A DNA stretch of 64,000 bases from Chloroflexus aggregans DSM 9485 (GCF_000021945.1 NC_011831.1:2803353-2867352), one strand, 5' to 3'. Positions 44,846 to 55,824 are shown, counted from the stretch's first letter. Translations and numbers: made by a program. Notes: a model not told the origin generated them from the sequence alone.

Positions 44846-46129
44846 ATGAAACGCAATTCTCCACTCTTGTTCATCTTCCTCACGATCTTCATCGACCTTC
44901 TCGGCATCGGCATTGTGTTGCCGTTGCTGCCGGAATATGTCAAAATTATCGAACGCTCAAGCTGGCCGTGGTTGGCCGATAACCGTGCTTTGGTGGTCGG
45001 CGCGCTCACTGCTTCGTATGCGTTGATGCAGTTTCTCTTCGCGCCTATCCTTGGTGCGTTAAGCGATCGTTTCGGGCGCCGACCGATATTGTTGCTGAGT
45101 CTGTTTGGGGTCGGTCTGAGTTATCTCGTTTTTGCCGTCGCCGAAAACCTGACGTTCCTCGGTGTCGAGACGGTTATCGGGTTGCTGTTCCTTGCCCGTA
45201 TTACGGCCGGTATCACCGGCGCCAGCATCAGCACAGCGCAGGCATACATTGCCGATGTCACACCTCCCAGTGAGCGCGCGCGTGGTCTGGGGATGATCGG
45301 CGCTGCCTTTGGACTCGGTTTTATGCTTGGTCCGGCTATCGGTGGCCTCCTTTCTAACATTAGCTTGCAGGCACCGGCGCTGTTCGCTGCTGCACTCAGC
45401 TTTGCTAACGTTATGTTTGGCTTCTTCCGCTTGCCCGAATCGTTGCCACCAGAGAAGCGGATGCGGTCGGTGTCACGCAATCTGAATCCAGTTACTCGTC
45501 TAACGGCCGTCGCGCGCGATCCTCGAGTTCAACCTTTTATCTTCGGTAGTGTGTTATTTAATCTTGCCTTTGCCGGCCTGCAAAGCAATTTTCCGGTCTA
45601 CAGCGACGTGCGCTTCGGGTTTAGCCCACAGCAGAATGCGCTCGTTTTTGCCTTCATCGGGTTGATTGCGGTGTTGGTGCAGGGCTTTCTTATCCGCAAA
45701 TTGGTGGCACGCTTCGGCGAGGCTCGCCTGGCTTTGGCCGGTCTGACTCTGATGGCTCTTGGCTTTGCTGCGACCGGTCTCGCGCCTGCGAGTTGGATGC
45801 TCTTCCCGGCAATCGGGATCGTGGCGCTGGGTAGTGGTATGCTTACTCCATCGCTGACCAGCCTGATTTCGCAGTCGGTGTCGGCTACCGAGCAAGGCGC
45901 GATCCTCGGTGGAGTGCAGTCGTTTAATAGCCTCACGATGGTGCTAGGGCCGCTGTTGGCCGGTACCCTGTTTGACCTGATTGCATCAAATGCGCCATAC
46001 CTGTTTGGGGCGGTCTTGCTCACCGGTGCGCTTACCGTTCTGCTCTCTACCCTGCGTCGGCGCTTTGTTACGATACTGCAGCCCGATACCGCAGTGGTTA
46101 CCATTGATACACCGGTTCGCGTTGAGTAG
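44846..46129 (+). CDS. MFS transporter, TetA-like efflux type
   Basis: Start at ATG 44846 (MKRNSPLLFIFLTIFIDLLG); an in-frame upstream frame overlaps the promoter. The 427-aa protein has 12 predicted membrane segments and the MFS motif A GALSDRFGRRPILL after segment 2, with ITGASISTAQAYIADVTPP (motif C region) typical of TetA/drug-proton antiporters. It should export a drug or metabolite across the cytoplasmic membrane. The strong promoter with flanking inverted repeat suggests it is normally repressed and induced by its substrate. Confidence 0.9.
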   Translation: MKRNSPLLFIFLTIFIDLLGIGIVLPLLPEYVKIIERSSWPWLADNRALVVGALTASYALMQFLFAPILGALSDRFGRRPILLLSLFGVGLSYLVFAVAENLTFLGVETVIGLLFLARITAGITGASISTAQAYIADVTPPSERARGLGMIGAAFGLGFMLGPAIGGLLSNISLQAPALFAAALSFANVMFGFFRLPESLPPEKRMRSVSRNLNPVTRLTAVARDPRVQPFIFGSVLFNLAFAGLQSNFPVYSDVRFGFSPQQNALVFAFIGLIAVLVQGFLIRKLVARFGEARLALAGLTLMALGFAATGLAPASWMLFPAIGIVALGSGMLTPSLTSLISQSVSATEQGAILGGVQSFNSLTMVLGPLLAGTLFDLIASNAPYLFGAVLLTGALTVLLSTLRRRFVTILQPDTAVVTIDTPVRVE

Positions 46130-46187
46130 TCTGTTTGTTCTAGCCGAACGTGGTATACGTGGTATACTAAGAATGGATCGTGACAGT

Positions 46188-46208
46188 GAGCCGCACTCGG
46201 TGCGGCTC
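46188..46208 (+). other. Hairpin in the uvrA leader
   Basis: GAGCCGCAC, loop TCG, GTGCGGCTC: a 9-bp perfect stem between the MFS gene and uvrA, without a T-tract. Just upstream is a 9-bp direct repeat GTGGTATAC (46150-46158 and 46159-46167) that includes a TATACT (46163-46168), a possible -10 of uvrA. Confidence 0.45.
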
Positions 46209-46275
46209 GCAATATGATACGGCGTCGCCGGTGGGGCGGCGCTTTCGCTTCTACGGCATCAGCGTGGAGACGGTC

Positions 46276-49200
46276 GTGGCTAAGTCGACAATCGTGATTA
46301 AAGGTGCGCGGGAACATAATCTCAAGGGGATCGATCTTGAGATTCCCCGTGATCGGTTGGTGGTATTGACCGGAGTGAGCGGTTCGGGCAAGAGTTCGCT
46401 GGCGTTTGATACCCTCTACGCCGAAGGCCAGCGGCGCTACGTTGAGAGCCTGTCGGCCTATGCGCGCCAATTCCTTGGGCAAATGGAGAAGCCACAGGTC
46501 GATCTGATCGAGGGTTTGTCACCCGCTATCGCCATTGAACAGAAGAGCGCCAGCAAGAATCCCCGTTCGACGGTTGGCACCGTTACCGAGATTTACGACT
46601 ATCTGCGGTTGTTGTTTGCCCGTGTCGGTCAGCAGTATTGTCACCGCTGTGGGCAACCGGTGGCGGCTCAATCGGCCCAGCAGATGGTGGATCGGATCTT
46701 GACCTTGCCGCCGGGGACACGCTTTGTAATACTCGCACCGGTTGTATCGCAGCGTAAGGGTGAGTATAAAGATATTTTCGCCGAAGCTAAGGCCGAAGGT
46801 TTTATCCGTGTGCGTGTTGATGGCGAAATTCGCTCTCTTGATGAAGAAATTAAGCTGAATAAGAAGGTAAAACACTCCATCGAGATTGTTGTCGATCGTT
46901 TAGCCATACCCTCAACCACCGATAACGGTGACCGCGACGGGTTCACGACGCGCCTCACCGATAGTATTGAGACGGCATTGCGGGTTGGTGAAGGCAAAGT
47001 TCTGATCAGCCTCGCCGATCAACCGTCTGATCCCGATCAGCCACGCGAATGGATGATGAGTGAGAGCAATACCTGTCTCGCGTGTGGCATTTCTTTCCCC
47101 GAACTGACGCCTCAGATGTTCTCGTTTAACTCGCCGCAAGGCGCGTGTCCGACCTGTACCGGGCTTGGCTTCCGGCTTGAGGTCGATCCCGCCCTGCTCG
47201 TCCCCAATGGTGAACTGTCCATTCACGATGGTGCGGTGACGTATTGGGGAGAGATGCGTAAAAAACAGGACACGTGGGCCTACAAGGCGTTACAGGCCAT
47301 AGCCGCCCATTACCGCATTGATCTCGATGCACCGTGGGATTCCCTTAGCCAGGCTCAGCGCGATGTGATTATCTACGGTAGTGGCACCGAACGGATCCGC
47401 TTTACATGGGTACACGAGGGCGGTTCGCGTGGTGAGTACTACCGCCCATGGGAAGGATTGGCCGGCGAGATTCGGCGGCGCTATATGCAGAGCGGTTCGG
47501 ATGCGATGCAAGAGCACTATGCTCAGTACATGAGTGAGCAGCCGTGTCCTGATTGTCAGGGTGCTCGGCTGCGTCCAGAAAGTCTGGCTGTGCGCGTGGC
47601 CGGTCGCTCGATCCGTGATGTGACGCGCATGAATATTTCCCAGGCCCTTGATTGGGCGCGAGAGTTGCCAAATTGTCTCAGCGAGACTCAACGGCACATC
47701 GTTGATGATGTGTTGAAGGAGATCCGTGAACGACTCGGCTTTTTGCACAATGTTGGCTTGCACTATCTCACCCTCGACCGTGCTGCACCAACCTTGTCCG
47801 GCGGTGAAGCGCAACGCATCCGCCTCGCTTCGCAGATCGGCTCAGGGTTGGTCGGTGTGATGTACATCCTCGATGAGCCGAGCATTGGTCTTCACCAGCG
47901 TGATAACCGTAAACTCCTCGACTCACTGCTGCGTCTGCGCGATCTAGGTAATACCTTGATCGTCGTTGAACATGACCTTGAAACGATGCAGGCCGCCGAT
48001 TGGATTATTGACTTTGGTCCCGGTGCCGGTGTGAAGGGTGGCCAAGTCGTGACGGCCGGTACGCCAGAGCAGGTGGCGCAACATCCGACATCGCTCACCG
48101 GGCAGTATTTGTCGGGACGCCTCACTATTCCGGTACCGACGACCCGTCGCCGTCCTGATAACGGCTGGTTGACGATTGAAGGAGCTACGCTCAATAATTT
48201 GCGCGATGTGACGGTAAGTTTTCCACTCGGCTGTTTTATTGCCGTGACCGGTGTTTCCGGTTCGGGTAAATCGTCGCTGATCACCGAGACGCTCTATCCG
48301 GCATTGGCCAATCGGCTTAACCGTGCTCAACTTAAGCCCGGCCCCTTCCGTGCGCTCCACGGTCTCGAACGACTCGATAAGGTGATCAATATCGATCAGC
48401 AGCCCATCGGGCGTACACCTCGTTCCAATCCGGCTACTTACGTGAAGCTGTTCGATCTGCTCCGTGAGCTGTTTGCCGAAACACCCGAAGCGAAGCTGCG
48501 TGGCTACGGTCCCGGACGGTTCAGTTTTAACTTGCGTGGTGGACGGTGCGAGGCCTGTGAAGGGAACGGTGAAATTAAGATCGACATGCAGTTCCTCGCC
48601 GATGTGTGGGTGCGGTGTGCTGAATGTAAGGGAAAGCGCTATAATCGCGAGACGTTACAGGTTAAGTATAAGGGTAAGACGATTGCCGACGTGCTTGAGA
48701 TGGATGTGCAAACCGCTCTTGAGTTTTTTGCCAATGTCCCACGAGTACGTCGTATCTTGCAGACCTTACACGATGTTGGTCTCGATTATATCAAACTCGG
48801 TCAGCCGGCCACTACCCTGTCTGGCGGTGAGGCGCAGCGGGTAAAGTTAGCAAAGGAATTGGCCCGCGTTGCCACCGGTCGAACCATTTACATTCTTGAT
48901 GAGCCAACGACCGGTTTGCACTTCGCCGATATTCAACATTTGTTGCGCGTTTTGCATCGCTTGGTTGATGCCGGCAATACGGTGATTGTGATCGAGCATA
49001 ACCTTGATGTGATTAAGACGGCTGACTATGTGATCGATATGGGGCCAGAGGGTGGTGATGGTGGTGGTGAGGTGGTGGCGCTTGGCACACCAGAAGAGGT
49101 TGCACGTCATCCGTCTTCGCACACGGGGCGATTCTTGCGTGAGATCCTCGAAGCGGTCGGTTTGGTGGGTGTTGGCGATAGCCAAACGTATGTGGATTAA
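46276..49200 (+). CDS. uvrA: UvrABC system protein A
   Basis: Start taken at GTG 46276 ([20 protein letters not shown]) with GGAGA upstream; this gives the normal UvrA N-terminus and 974 aa. Two ABC ATPase modules: Walker [18 protein letters not shown] (N) and [17 protein letters not shown] (C), signatures [12 protein letters not shown] and [12 protein letters not shown], and zinc-binding CxxC pairs [16 protein letters not shown] and [18 protein letters not shown]. UvrA is the damage-recognition dimer of nucleotide excision repair. uvrB and uvrC are not in the window. No clear LexA box was recognised upstream. Confidence 0.96.
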   Translation: MAKSTIVIKGAREHNLKGIDLEIPRDRLVVLTGVSGSGKSSLAFDTLYAEGQRRYVESLSAYARQFLGQMEKPQVDLIEGLSPAIAIEQKSASKNPRSTVGTVTEIYDYLRLLFARVGQQYCHRCGQPVAAQSAQQMVDRILTLPPGTRFVILAPVVSQRKGEYKDIFAEAKAEGFIRVRVDGEIRSLDEEIKLNKKVKHSIEIVVDRLAIPSTTDNGDRDGFTTRLTDSIETALRVGEGKVLISLADQPSDPDQPREWMMSESNTCLACGISFPELTPQMFSFNSPQGACPTCTGLGFRLEVDPALLVPNGELSIHDGAVTYWGEMRKKQDTWAYKALQAIAAHYRIDLDAPWDSLSQAQRDVIIYGSGTERIRFTWVHEGGSRGEYYRPWEGLAGEIRRRYMQSGSDAMQEHYAQYMSEQPCPDCQGARLRPESLAVRVAGRSIRDVTRMNISQALDWARELPNCLSETQRHIVDDVLKEIRERLGFLHNVGLHYLTLDRAAPTLSGGEAQRIRLASQIGSGLVGVMYILDEPSIGLHQRDNRKLLDSLLRLRDLGNTLIVVEHDLETMQAADWIIDFGPGAGVKGGQVVTAGTPEQVAQHPTSLTGQYLSGRLTIPVPTTRRRPDNGWLTIEGATLNNLRDVTVSFPLGCFIAVTGVSGSGKSSLITETLYPALANRLNRAQLKPGPFRALHGLERLDKVINIDQQPIGRTPRSNPATYVKLFDLLRELFAETPEAKLRGYGPGRFSFNLRGGRCEACEGNGEIKIDMQFLADVWVRCAECKGKRYNRETLQVKYKGKTIADVLEMDVQTALEFFANVPRVRRILQTLHDVGLDYIKLGQPATTLSGGEAQRVKLAKELARVATGRTIYILDEPTTGLHFADIQHLLRVLHRLVDAGNTVIVIEHNLDVIKTADYVIDMGPEGGDGGGEVVALGTPEEVARHPSSHTGRFLREILEAVGLVGVGDSQTYVD

Positions 49201-49323
49201 TGGTTGGTATGACCGAAAGATGTTGATGTTACGGTAGCGACCAGAATATATTTTCGGTGAGGGGGCCGGTGACGACGCACTGCGCCCCTTCTACACCCAC
49301 ATCTGCTCCCGTCGCTGCCGCTT

Positions 49324-50259
49324 CTATCGTAACCCCTTCGCACCGCTCAGATCACAATCGGTTAAGTCGGCGTCGGTCAAGTCGGCGTCGGTCAAATCGG
49401 CATCGGCCAAACTCGCCTCACGGAGATTCACCCCACGAAGATTCGCACCACGTAAATTGGCACCGCTCAAGTTAGCCCGCGACAAATTCGCGCGCGTGAA
49501 GATAGCGTTACGTAAATGTGCCCCACTGAGATAAATCCCACTCAGGTTAGCATCACTAAAATCGGCATTGCACAAACTTGCCTCACTAAGGTTTGTCTCA
49601 CTCAAATTTGCCCCGATACAATTCACCTCATCGAGCGTCGCCTCACGTAGATTAGCGTGCATCAAGTTAGCCCCGGCCAAATTCGCGCCGTTGAGGTTTG
49701 CTCCGTTTAAACTGACGCGAAGCAAGATCGCCCCACTCAAGTTCGCTCCACTCAGGTTAACCAATTGCGCTTCACGTAGTTGGGCTTCGCTCAGATTGGC
49801 ACCGATCATCACCGTATCACGCAGATCGGCCCCACTTAAGTTACAGAGGCTTAAATTTGCGCCATACAGATTCGCACCACTGAAATCAGCCGCACTCAGA
49901 TTGGCGCCACGTAGGTTGGCCCCAATCAGCGTTGCAAACTCAAGATTGGCCCAGCTCAGGTCGGCTTTGCGTAAATCGGCATCGCTCAAATCGGCCCGCA
50001 CTAACTGCGCCCAATTGAGTTTCGCTTCACGGAGATTTGCCCAGCTCAGATTTGCTTCACCCAACTCACAAATACTCAGATCGGCTCGGTAGAGATTGGC
50101 GTCGGTCAGCCGCGCACGACTCAATTTGGCTTCACTGAGATTCGCCCCGCTGAGGTTTGCGGCACTCAGGTTCGCCCCACTGAGATTTGCCCCCACTAAC
50201 CACAGTGGGCCAGGCCGGTTGAGTAAATCGTAGATCTGATCAGGTGTCAAATCGGCCAT
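49324..50259 (-). CDS. Pentapeptide-repeat protein
   Basis: Of 311 residues, all but the first 20 and the last few are pentapeptide repeats of the form A(N/D)L(S/R)(G/E), about 55 in a row, e.g. ANLSGANLSAANLSGANLSE. These fold into a right-handed quadrilateral beta-helix. Some (Qnr, MfpA) mimic DNA and protect gyrase, but most have no known role. The N-terminal MADLTPDQIYDLLNRPGP may be a short cap. There are no membrane segments. It ends facing uvrA and follows the V4R-like gene by about 20 bases. Confidence 0.9.
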   Translation of the reverse strand: MADLTPDQIYDLLNRPGPLWLVGANLSGANLSAANLSGANLSEAKLSRARLTDANLYRADLSICELGEANLSWANLREAKLNWAQLVRADLSDADLRKADLSWANLEFATLIGANLRGANLSAADFSGANLYGANLSLCNLSGADLRDTVMIGANLSEAQLREAQLVNLSGANLSGAILLRVSLNGANLNGANLAGANLMHANLREATLDEVNCIGANLSETNLSEASLCNADFSDANLSGIYLSGAHLRNAIFTRANLSRANLSGANLRGANLRGVNLREASLADADLTDADLTDADLTDCDLSGAKGLR

Positions 50260-50277
50260 ACGGCCCTCCTTTACCCA

Positions 50278-50955
50278 TTAACGCCCCGGCAAGGCCGGCA
50301 TTTTGGCCACCAGCCAGATTGATGCCGGTGCTCCCATTGACCGACAGGCAATCTGCTCGACGGCAAACTCATACCCGGTTTGCCAGTGCAATGCCTCTTG
50401 CAAGATTCCGCACTGGATGTAACCGATCGGTTCATCCGCTTGCTTACCGGCTGACATCGAACACGTGTAGTCGATGTATGCCCACGCCTCACCACGATCC
50501 TCAATCGCCAGGCGCCGGTCTTGGGTCACTGCCTGACTAAGCCGACGTAAACCGGCTTGCATCGCCGATAAGCCGAGTTTGACCTGGGTAGCGAACGGCA
50601 AGACTTTCGAGGCGATTAACGCCGCAGTTCCGAACAACGCACTCTGCTGCTCGATAGCCAATCGAGCGGTCTGGCGTCCAATCCGTAGTGCCATACTCCT
50701 TGCCGAACGGCCAAAGAAGTTGAGTAGACCGGCGTTGAGCGAGGCGTAATGGTAAAAGGTGAGGCCACTCGTCGCCTTCAGATGTTCGGGCGGATAGTTA
50801 CCGATGAGCTGGCTAAGACCGGCTTGGCGCAAGACCACGGCTAACCCGTTGCGCCCGATCACTTCTTCCGCCGCCAGTAAGGCCCAACGCATATACGCAT
50901 CGACCAACAGCATATCGGCAACCGGATCGTGGTCGGGGCGGTCGCGGATCTCCAT
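50278..50955 (-). CDS. V4R (4-vinyl reductase)-like domain protein
   Basis: The 225-residue protein has an N-terminal helical part (ADMLLVDAYMRWALLAAEEVIG) and a C-terminal region YIQCGILQEALHWQTGYEFAVEQIACRSMGAPASIWLVAK, whose spacing of Gly, Glu and Cys resembles V4R domains as in BchJ and phenol-regulator sensor domains. V4R domains bind small hydrophobic or tetrapyrrole ligands. A role in bacteriochlorophyll synthesis is possible for this organism but not shown. It is co-directional with the pentapeptide protein gene downstream. Confidence 0.55.
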   Translation of the reverse strand: MEIRDRPDHDPVADMLLVDAYMRWALLAAEEVIGRNGLAVVLRQAGLSQLIGNYPPEHLKATSGLTFYHYASLNAGLLNFFGRSARSMALRIGRQTARLAIEQQSALFGTAALIASKVLPFATQVKLGLSAMQAGLRRLSQAVTQDRRLAIEDRGEAWAYIDYTCSMSAGKQADEPIGYIQCGILQEALHWQTGYEFAVEQIACRSMGAPASIWLVAKMPALPGR

Positions 50956-51049
50956 GCTCTCCTCCTCTGCGCGCCCTCAGTATGTGGATACGCATAGGAT
51001 ACCACAAACCGGTAAGCAGATTTGATTGCTACTCAAATAAACGCAAACA

Positions 51050-51088
51050 GTGCAAAAAATAACGAGGACGACGCCTGGCGTCGTCCTC
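51050..51088 (-). terminator. Intrinsic terminator of the pot operon
   Basis: Read on the minus strand: an 11-bp stem GAGGACGACGC / GCGTCGTCCTC (51064-51088) with a three-base loop, followed by GTTATTTTTTGC. It lies about 27 bases after the potD stop. Classic strong terminator. Confidence 0.85.
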
Positions 51089-51114
51089 ATGACAAGATCG
51101 TAATCGTCGTGTTC

Positions 51115-52263
51115 CTACTGACCTTTAACCTCTGTCCATAGATCGTCGAAAACCGTCGTACCTTCGTTACGCACAATCCACTCTAGCCGCTTATACATCT
51201 CTTCATTTGGCGCAAAACCTTGTGCGTAGAGCGTGCGCAACTCCTCCGACAGCAACTCGAGGGCATCCTTGTTTGGCGATAGATAACCGATGTATTCGGT
51301 ATTCTGGGCCGCGATCTCCGGACGCAGGAGGTAGTTGATGAACACGTGCGCAGTGTAGGCATGTGGTGAGTCTTTCAAGATGACAAAATTGTCCATCCAA
51401 ATAGTGCCACCCTCTTTCGGTATGATAAAGGCAATATTCGGATTACCGCTAAACTCTTCACCCAACCCATTGCGGGCTTGAATGGCTGTGCCACTCCACG
51501 CATGCGCCAGTACATATTCTTCACTGGCGAGTTTGCGGTTGACATCCGAGCTGTTGTATGCTGCTAAGTACTGCTTTTGAGCCAGTAAAATCTCCTTCAC
51601 CCGCGCTAATGCTGTCGGATCGGTCGAATTGAGTGATTGACCAATGTAACGCAGTACTGCACCCGGTGTCTCCCGCGCATCGTCAAGCATGCTGAATTTA
51701 CCGGCAAATGCAGCAACTTGATCTGGTTCAAGGATGGCTGCCCAACTATCAATTCCATTGGGAAAGAACTTCGTGTTGTATGCAATGCCGGTCAGACCGT
51801 ACATGTACGGGAGCGAATAGACATTCCCCTTATCGAAATACTGATCGAGCAAGTTTGGATCAAGATGAACGATGTTGGGGACGAGCGACTTATCAATCGG
51901 CAGCGCCATTCCTTCGGCAATCATGATCTGCACGGCGTAATCCGATGGCACGACGAGATCGTAGCCCGAATTACCGGCACGGATCTTTGCCAACATGTCT
52001 TCGTTACTATCGTAGGTGTCGATGATCACCTTCACGCCGTACTCAGCCTCGAATTGATCGAGGATGGCAGGGTCAATATAATCTGACCAATTGTAGAAGT
52101 AGAGTTCCTTTGCCAGCTTGCTGCGATCCACACCATCGGTGGTGGTTGTGGTGTCACCACCGCTCGCCCCGTACTCATTACCCGGCCCAGTTGCGGTACT
52201 GCCACCGCCACAGGCTGTTAGCGCCAGCAACAGCGCTACGAGCATTACACGGATCATCTGCAT
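51115..52263 (-). CDS. potD: Spermidine/putrescine ABC transporter, substrate-binding lipoprotein
   Basis: The 382-aa protein starts with a lipoprotein signal (MLVALLLALTAC, lipobox Cys about residue 18) and a Gly/Ser/Thr-rich linker. The mature part is a PotD/PotF-type binding protein: LYFYNWSDYIDPAILDQFEAEYGVKV, TYDSNEDMLAKIRAGNSGYDLVVPSDY, and PKEGGTIWMDNFVILKDSPH. It captures polyamines and delivers them to PotBC. Fourth gene of potABCD, 31 bases after potC and followed by a strong terminator. Confidence 0.95.
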   Translation of the reverse strand: MQMIRVMLVALLLALTACGGGSTATGPGNEYGASGGDTTTTTDGVDRSKLAKELYFYNWSDYIDPAILDQFEAEYGVKVIIDTYDSNEDMLAKIRAGNSGYDLVVPSDYAVQIMIAEGMALPIDKSLVPNIVHLDPNLLDQYFDKGNVYSLPYMYGLTGIAYNTKFFPNGIDSWAAILEPDQVAAFAGKFSMLDDARETPGAVLRYIGQSLNSTDPTALARVKEILLAQKQYLAAYNSSDVNRKLASEEYVLAHAWSGTAIQARNGLGEEFSGNPNIAFIIPKEGGTIWMDNFVILKDSPHAYTAHVFINYLLRPEIAAQNTEYIGYLSPNKDALELLSEELRTLYAQGFAPNEEMYKRLEWIVRNEGTTVFDDLWTEVKGQ

Positions 52264-52294
52264 AATTTTCCTCCCTTCCTACCGTAAACCTATC

Positions 52295-53161
52295 TCAGCG
52301 CCGTCGCTGTAATAGTTGCGAGAGCGCAACCAGTGTCATCGACAAGAGAAGCATTAGCGTTGAAATGGCGTTTATTTCAGGGGTTACTGCTCGGCGCACA
52401 CGATTGTATACTTCGACCGGTAGTAAAGAGGTGCCGGGACCGGACAAAAACAGTGAAATGATGAAATCATCGAGCGAAAGGGTAAACGCGAGCAATGCCC
52501 CACCGACAATACCGGGTAAGATCAGTGGAAAGGTGATCCGCCAGAAGATATTCCAGCTATTTGCACCGAGATCGGCAGCGGCTTCTTCAAGACGGCGGTC
52601 GAAGTTTTTCAGACTGGTGCGAACAACGACGACCACGAACGAGATGCTGAACGCAATATGACCGATAGTAACGGTGGTAAGATTACGGCGTAGTGTCTCA
52701 CCGGTCAGCCATTTGATCGCATCGAACACAATTGCCGAAAAGGCGAGCAGAGCTACCGCCATTACGATTTCAGGCACAACGATTGGGAGATAGATCAGTC
52801 CTTCCATCGCATTACGCCCGCGAAAGCGATAGCGCTCCATCGCTATCGCCAGAAGCGTGCCGATAACCGTTGACACAAGGGTAGAGACACTCGCCACCAC
52901 GAGCGTATTCCAGGCCGCCCCCATCATACGGGGGTTATTGAAGAGGCGGATGTACCAATCGAGAGTAAACCCGGTCCAACGCACCCCAAACTCGTCGCGC
53001 GTAAACGAGAAGAGCACGAGAATGGCGATCGGTGCGTAGAGAAACAGGTACACGAGTACCGAAAAGAGAGCTAATCCCAACCCGCTCCACGTCAACTGCC
53101 CGGCAACAAAGACCTTGCGGCTCCGCGTTGCCGTTGTCGTAGCAGGCGCTGTTTTGATCAT
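52295..53161 (-). CDS. potC: Spermidine/putrescine ABC transporter permease C
   Basis: A 288-residue inner-membrane permease with six hydrophobic segments and the EAA loop EEAAADLGANSWNIFWRITFPLILPG that docks onto PotA. The N-terminal YLFLYAPIAILVLFSFTRDEFG is typical of PotC. It overlaps potB by four bases, so the two are translationally coupled. Confidence 0.93.
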   Translation of the reverse strand: MIKTAPATTTATRSRKVFVAGQLTWSGLGLALFSVLVYLFLYAPIAILVLFSFTRDEFGVRWTGFTLDWYIRLFNNPRMMGAAWNTLVVASVSTLVSTVIGTLLAIAMERYRFRGRNAMEGLIYLPIVVPEIVMAVALLAFSAIVFDAIKWLTGETLRRNLTTVTIGHIAFSISFVVVVVRTSLKNFDRRLEEAAADLGANSWNIFWRITFPLILPGIVGGALLAFTLSLDDFIISLFLSGPGTSLLPVEVYNRVRRAVTPEINAISTLMLLLSMTLVALSQLLQRRR

Positions 53162-54027
53162 CGCTCTTCCTCCGTCGTTACGCGGAAGTACATCATGATC
53201 AGCACCAGCAAGACTAACATCATCAGTACCGCCAGCGCTGAACCAAGTGGCCAGTTGATCGGATTCGCGCGCAAGAAGAAGCGTTGAATCAGGTTGCCGA
53301 GATAGTCGACTTTCGCCCCTCCTAATAGTTCGGAGACGACAAACTGGCCCAGCGTCGGAATGAACACCAACACTGAACCGGCCACGACTCCCGGCATTGT
53401 CATCGGTAACATCACGCGGAGAAACGCTTGTACCCTATTCGCGCCTAGATCGGCCGCTGCTTCCATTAACGTGAAGTCGAACCGATCAATGGCTGCATAC
53501 AGCGGCAGGACCATAAACGGTAACTCACCATAAATCAGACCGATCAACGTAGCCCCTTCCGTATTGAGGAGAGGCAGCCGGCCTACCCCGATCAGTTCGA
53601 GTATACTATTAATAATGCCGTTGTTCGATAGAATGATCTGCCAGGCGTAAATGCGCACCAAAAAGTTTGTCCAAAACGGGATCAAGATCAGCATTAACAG
53701 CGGCATGCGCCACTGTTGTGGGCTACGGGCAATGAAGACGGCAAGCGGATAGCCGATCAGGAGACAGATCACCGTTGTCAGCACACTCGTCCAGATCGAA
53801 CGCCAATAAGCGTTGATGTACAAACTCTGGGTGAAGATGGTAATGTAGTTGTCGAGCGTTGGTTGGTAAACGACTCGCCCCAGCGCATCGTTGGTCATAA
53901 AGCTGTAGACAACGATGATCACCAACGGTAAGGCAAAAAAGAGCAACAGCCAAAGAAAACCGGGGCTGAGGAGCAATGCTAACCGCAGACGATCACGGCG
54001 CTGTTGTTGTTGTTGCAGTGTTGCCAT
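53158..54027 (-). CDS. potB: Spermidine/putrescine ABC transporter permease B
   Basis: A 289-residue permease, partner of PotC. Starts with a Gln/Arg-rich segment (MATLQQQQQRRDRLRL) and has six membrane segments; EAA loop MEAAADLGANRVQAFLRVMLP. FWTNFLVRIYAWQIILSNNG is characteristic of PotB. Located ten bases after potA. Confidence 0.93.
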   Translation of the reverse strand: MATLQQQQQRRDRLRLALLLSPGFLWLLLFFALPLVIIVVYSFMTNDALGRVVYQPTLDNYITIFTQSLYINAYWRSIWTSVLTTVICLLIGYPLAVFIARSPQQWRMPLLMLILIPFWTNFLVRIYAWQIILSNNGIINSILELIGVGRLPLLNTEGATLIGLIYGELPFMVLPLYAAIDRFDFTLMEAAADLGANRVQAFLRVMLPMTMPGVVAGSVLVFIPTLGQFVVSELLGGAKVDYLGNLIQRFFLRANPINWPLGSALAVLMMLVLLVLIMMYFRVTTEEER

Positions 54028-54036
54028 TGACCCTCC

Positions 54037-55134
54037 TCAGTCACTGAGGACTAGCGCATTATCAGGTGGACAGACAATCACCGCTGCTTCACCGGGTTGC
54101 CAATACTCATTGCGGTCGAGGGTGGAGCGGGTATTCTGCTCCCATACGTCAATGGTGCGTCGGTCGTTAAGACGCACGGTGATGCGGGTATCGCTCCCGA
54201 TGTAGTTGACCGTCAACACCGTTCCTGCTAAACCATCAGGTGGTAATTCGCCGTTAGGCGCTATGAGTCGGATCTTTTCGGGCCTGATGGAGTAGGTTAC
54301 CGTTGTACCGTTACTCAGGGGGGTGATGGCTACACCGCGAAACCGTAATCCATCTGGTGTCTCGAGCACGGTATATGCACCGTCCCGCCCGATGACTACG
54401 CCATCGATAAAGTTCGTCTCACCAATAAAATCGGCGACAAAGCGGCAGTTGGGCCGTTCGTAGATTTCGGTTGGTGTTCCTACTTGTAAAATCTTCCCCT
54501 TATTCATGACCGCAATCCGATCAGACATGATCAAGGCCTCTTCTTGATCGTGGGTCACGAACACGAACGTAATCCCAACGCGGGCTTGGAGACTTTTCAA
54601 TTCATACTGCATCTCTTTCCGCAGTTTTTGGTCGAGCGCACCGAGTGGCTCATCGAGCAAGAGCACTTCAGGATGGTTGACCAGCGCACGGGCTAACGCT
54701 ACCCGCTGCTGTTGCCCGCCGGAGAGTTGCCGTGGCCGACGATGTTCAAGACCGCTGAGTCGCACCAATTCGAGCGCTTCCTTTACTCGTGCTGCAATCT
54801 CGGCCTTGGGCGTCTTTCGCATCTCAAGACCGAAGGCAATATTTTGGGCGACGGTTAGATGGGGAAAGAGAGCGTATGATTGAAAAACTGTGTTCACCGG
54901 GCGAAGATGAGGTGGGGTTAATCCCATCTCGCGCCCGTGGATCACAATGCTGCCGGAAGTTGGCAGTTCAAACCCTGCAATCATGCGCAGGGTTGATGTT
55001 TTGCCACATCCGCTTGGTCCTAACAACGAAAAGAACTCGCCGTCACGGATCTGTAGATTCACGTGATCGACCGCAACCACGTCTCCAAATCGCTTGACGA
55101 CATCGCGGAGTTCAATTGCGATCGAGTCGCTCAC
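54037..55134 (-). CDS. potA: Spermidine/putrescine ABC transporter ATPase
   Basis: The 365-aa ATPase starts at GTG (55132-55134) with GGGAGG about nine bases upstream. Walker [21 protein letters not shown]-loop [14 protein letters not shown], signature [19 protein letters not shown], Walker [13 protein letters not shown], switch His in [10 protein letters not shown], and a C-terminal TOBE domain (from about residue 280) that senses regulators. It powers polyamine uptake with PotBCD. First gene of the operon. Confidence 0.95.
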   Translation of the reverse strand: MSDSIAIELRDVVKRFGDVVAVDHVNLQIRDGEFFSLLGPSGCGKTSTLRMIAGFELPTSGSIVIHGREMGLTPPHLRPVNTVFQSYALFPHLTVAQNIAFGLEMRKTPKAEIAARVKEALELVRLSGLEHRRPRQLSGGQQQRVALARALVNHPEVLLLDEPLGALDQKLRKEMQYELKSLQARVGITFVFVTHDQEEALIMSDRIAVMNKGKILQVGTPTEIYERPNCRFVADFIGETNFIDGVVIGRDGAYTVLETPDGLRFRGVAITPLSNGTTVTYSIRPEKIRLIAPNGELPPDGLAGTVLTVNYIGSDTRITVRLNDRRTIDVWEQNTRSTLDRNEYWQPGEAAVIVCPPDNALVLSD

Positions 55135-55182
55135 CTGAACACACCTCCCAACTATGTTGATGAACAGTGATGAGTGACAAAG

Positions 55183-55300
55183 AGCGAGGTGTTATCTACA
55201 ATTTTCACCTCGCTGCACAGTGCTGTCCCGCTATAACAAAGGTGTCGGCATCGTGGCCCGCTAGCATCACGCTGTGCGTTGGTATAGCAGTAGTATACCA
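55183..55300. promoter_or_regulatory. Two inverted repeats upstream of potA
   Basis: Perfect inverted repeats AGCGAGGTG (55183-55191) / CACCTCGCT (55206-55214), and TGGTATA (55280-55286) / TATACCA (55294-55300). The second contains, on the minus strand, TATACT, which could be the potA -10 within an operator; the first lies in the leader of the potA mRNA about 50 bases before the GTG and could form a hairpin. No good -35 is seen. Confidence 0.45.
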
Positions 55301-55824
55301 TAATCTATCGGCGTAATCTTGTGGTATGTCGCACAAACAATGTGATGTCGTCACCTTATTGCTACAACGTACCGGCCTCGTGTCGCACCGGGATCTCACC
55401 GATCACCGTTTGCAAACACTGTGTGTCATTCGCCGATCTAAAGGGGTTTGTAGATGTTACCGGCGTACCAAAACTATAACAAGGATGTAATGTTCGTTGA
55501 GGTGTGGTGGCGCAATCGAGTGAGGTGAGCGGCATCGGCATGTAACGAGAAACAGTCCCGCAGTGAGCAGGTCTGTTTCACTCGCTTAGTATGGCCGGTA
55601 TGAAATGGTAGCGCCGCCATGAATGTGTATCTCAATCTCCGATAACCATTCATCCCTGCCGGCTCTCTGTGCTCAGAGCCGGCAAGGATGCTATCACCAT
55701 CTGGTGAATAAGGTCAGATCACATGCGCGAAAGGTCACGTTCCCTGTCAGTCTGGTCCGTCCGTACCTTGCAAGGCATAAGCGACCTGCTCTCGGCAATG
55801 TCATCGTTGACCCGACTACACACC
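55301..55824. other. Intergenic region without a supported gene
   Basis: About 520 bases between the pot leader and the end of the M24 peptidase gene. Short open frames on both strands have no ribosome sites or domains. No strong terminator for the peptidase gene was found. Confidence 0.5.

Noticed and set aside
46130-46275. LexA (SOS) box upstream of uvrA
   Set aside because: Only a GTGGTATAC direct repeat and a hairpin are present; no recognised SOS-box palindrome.
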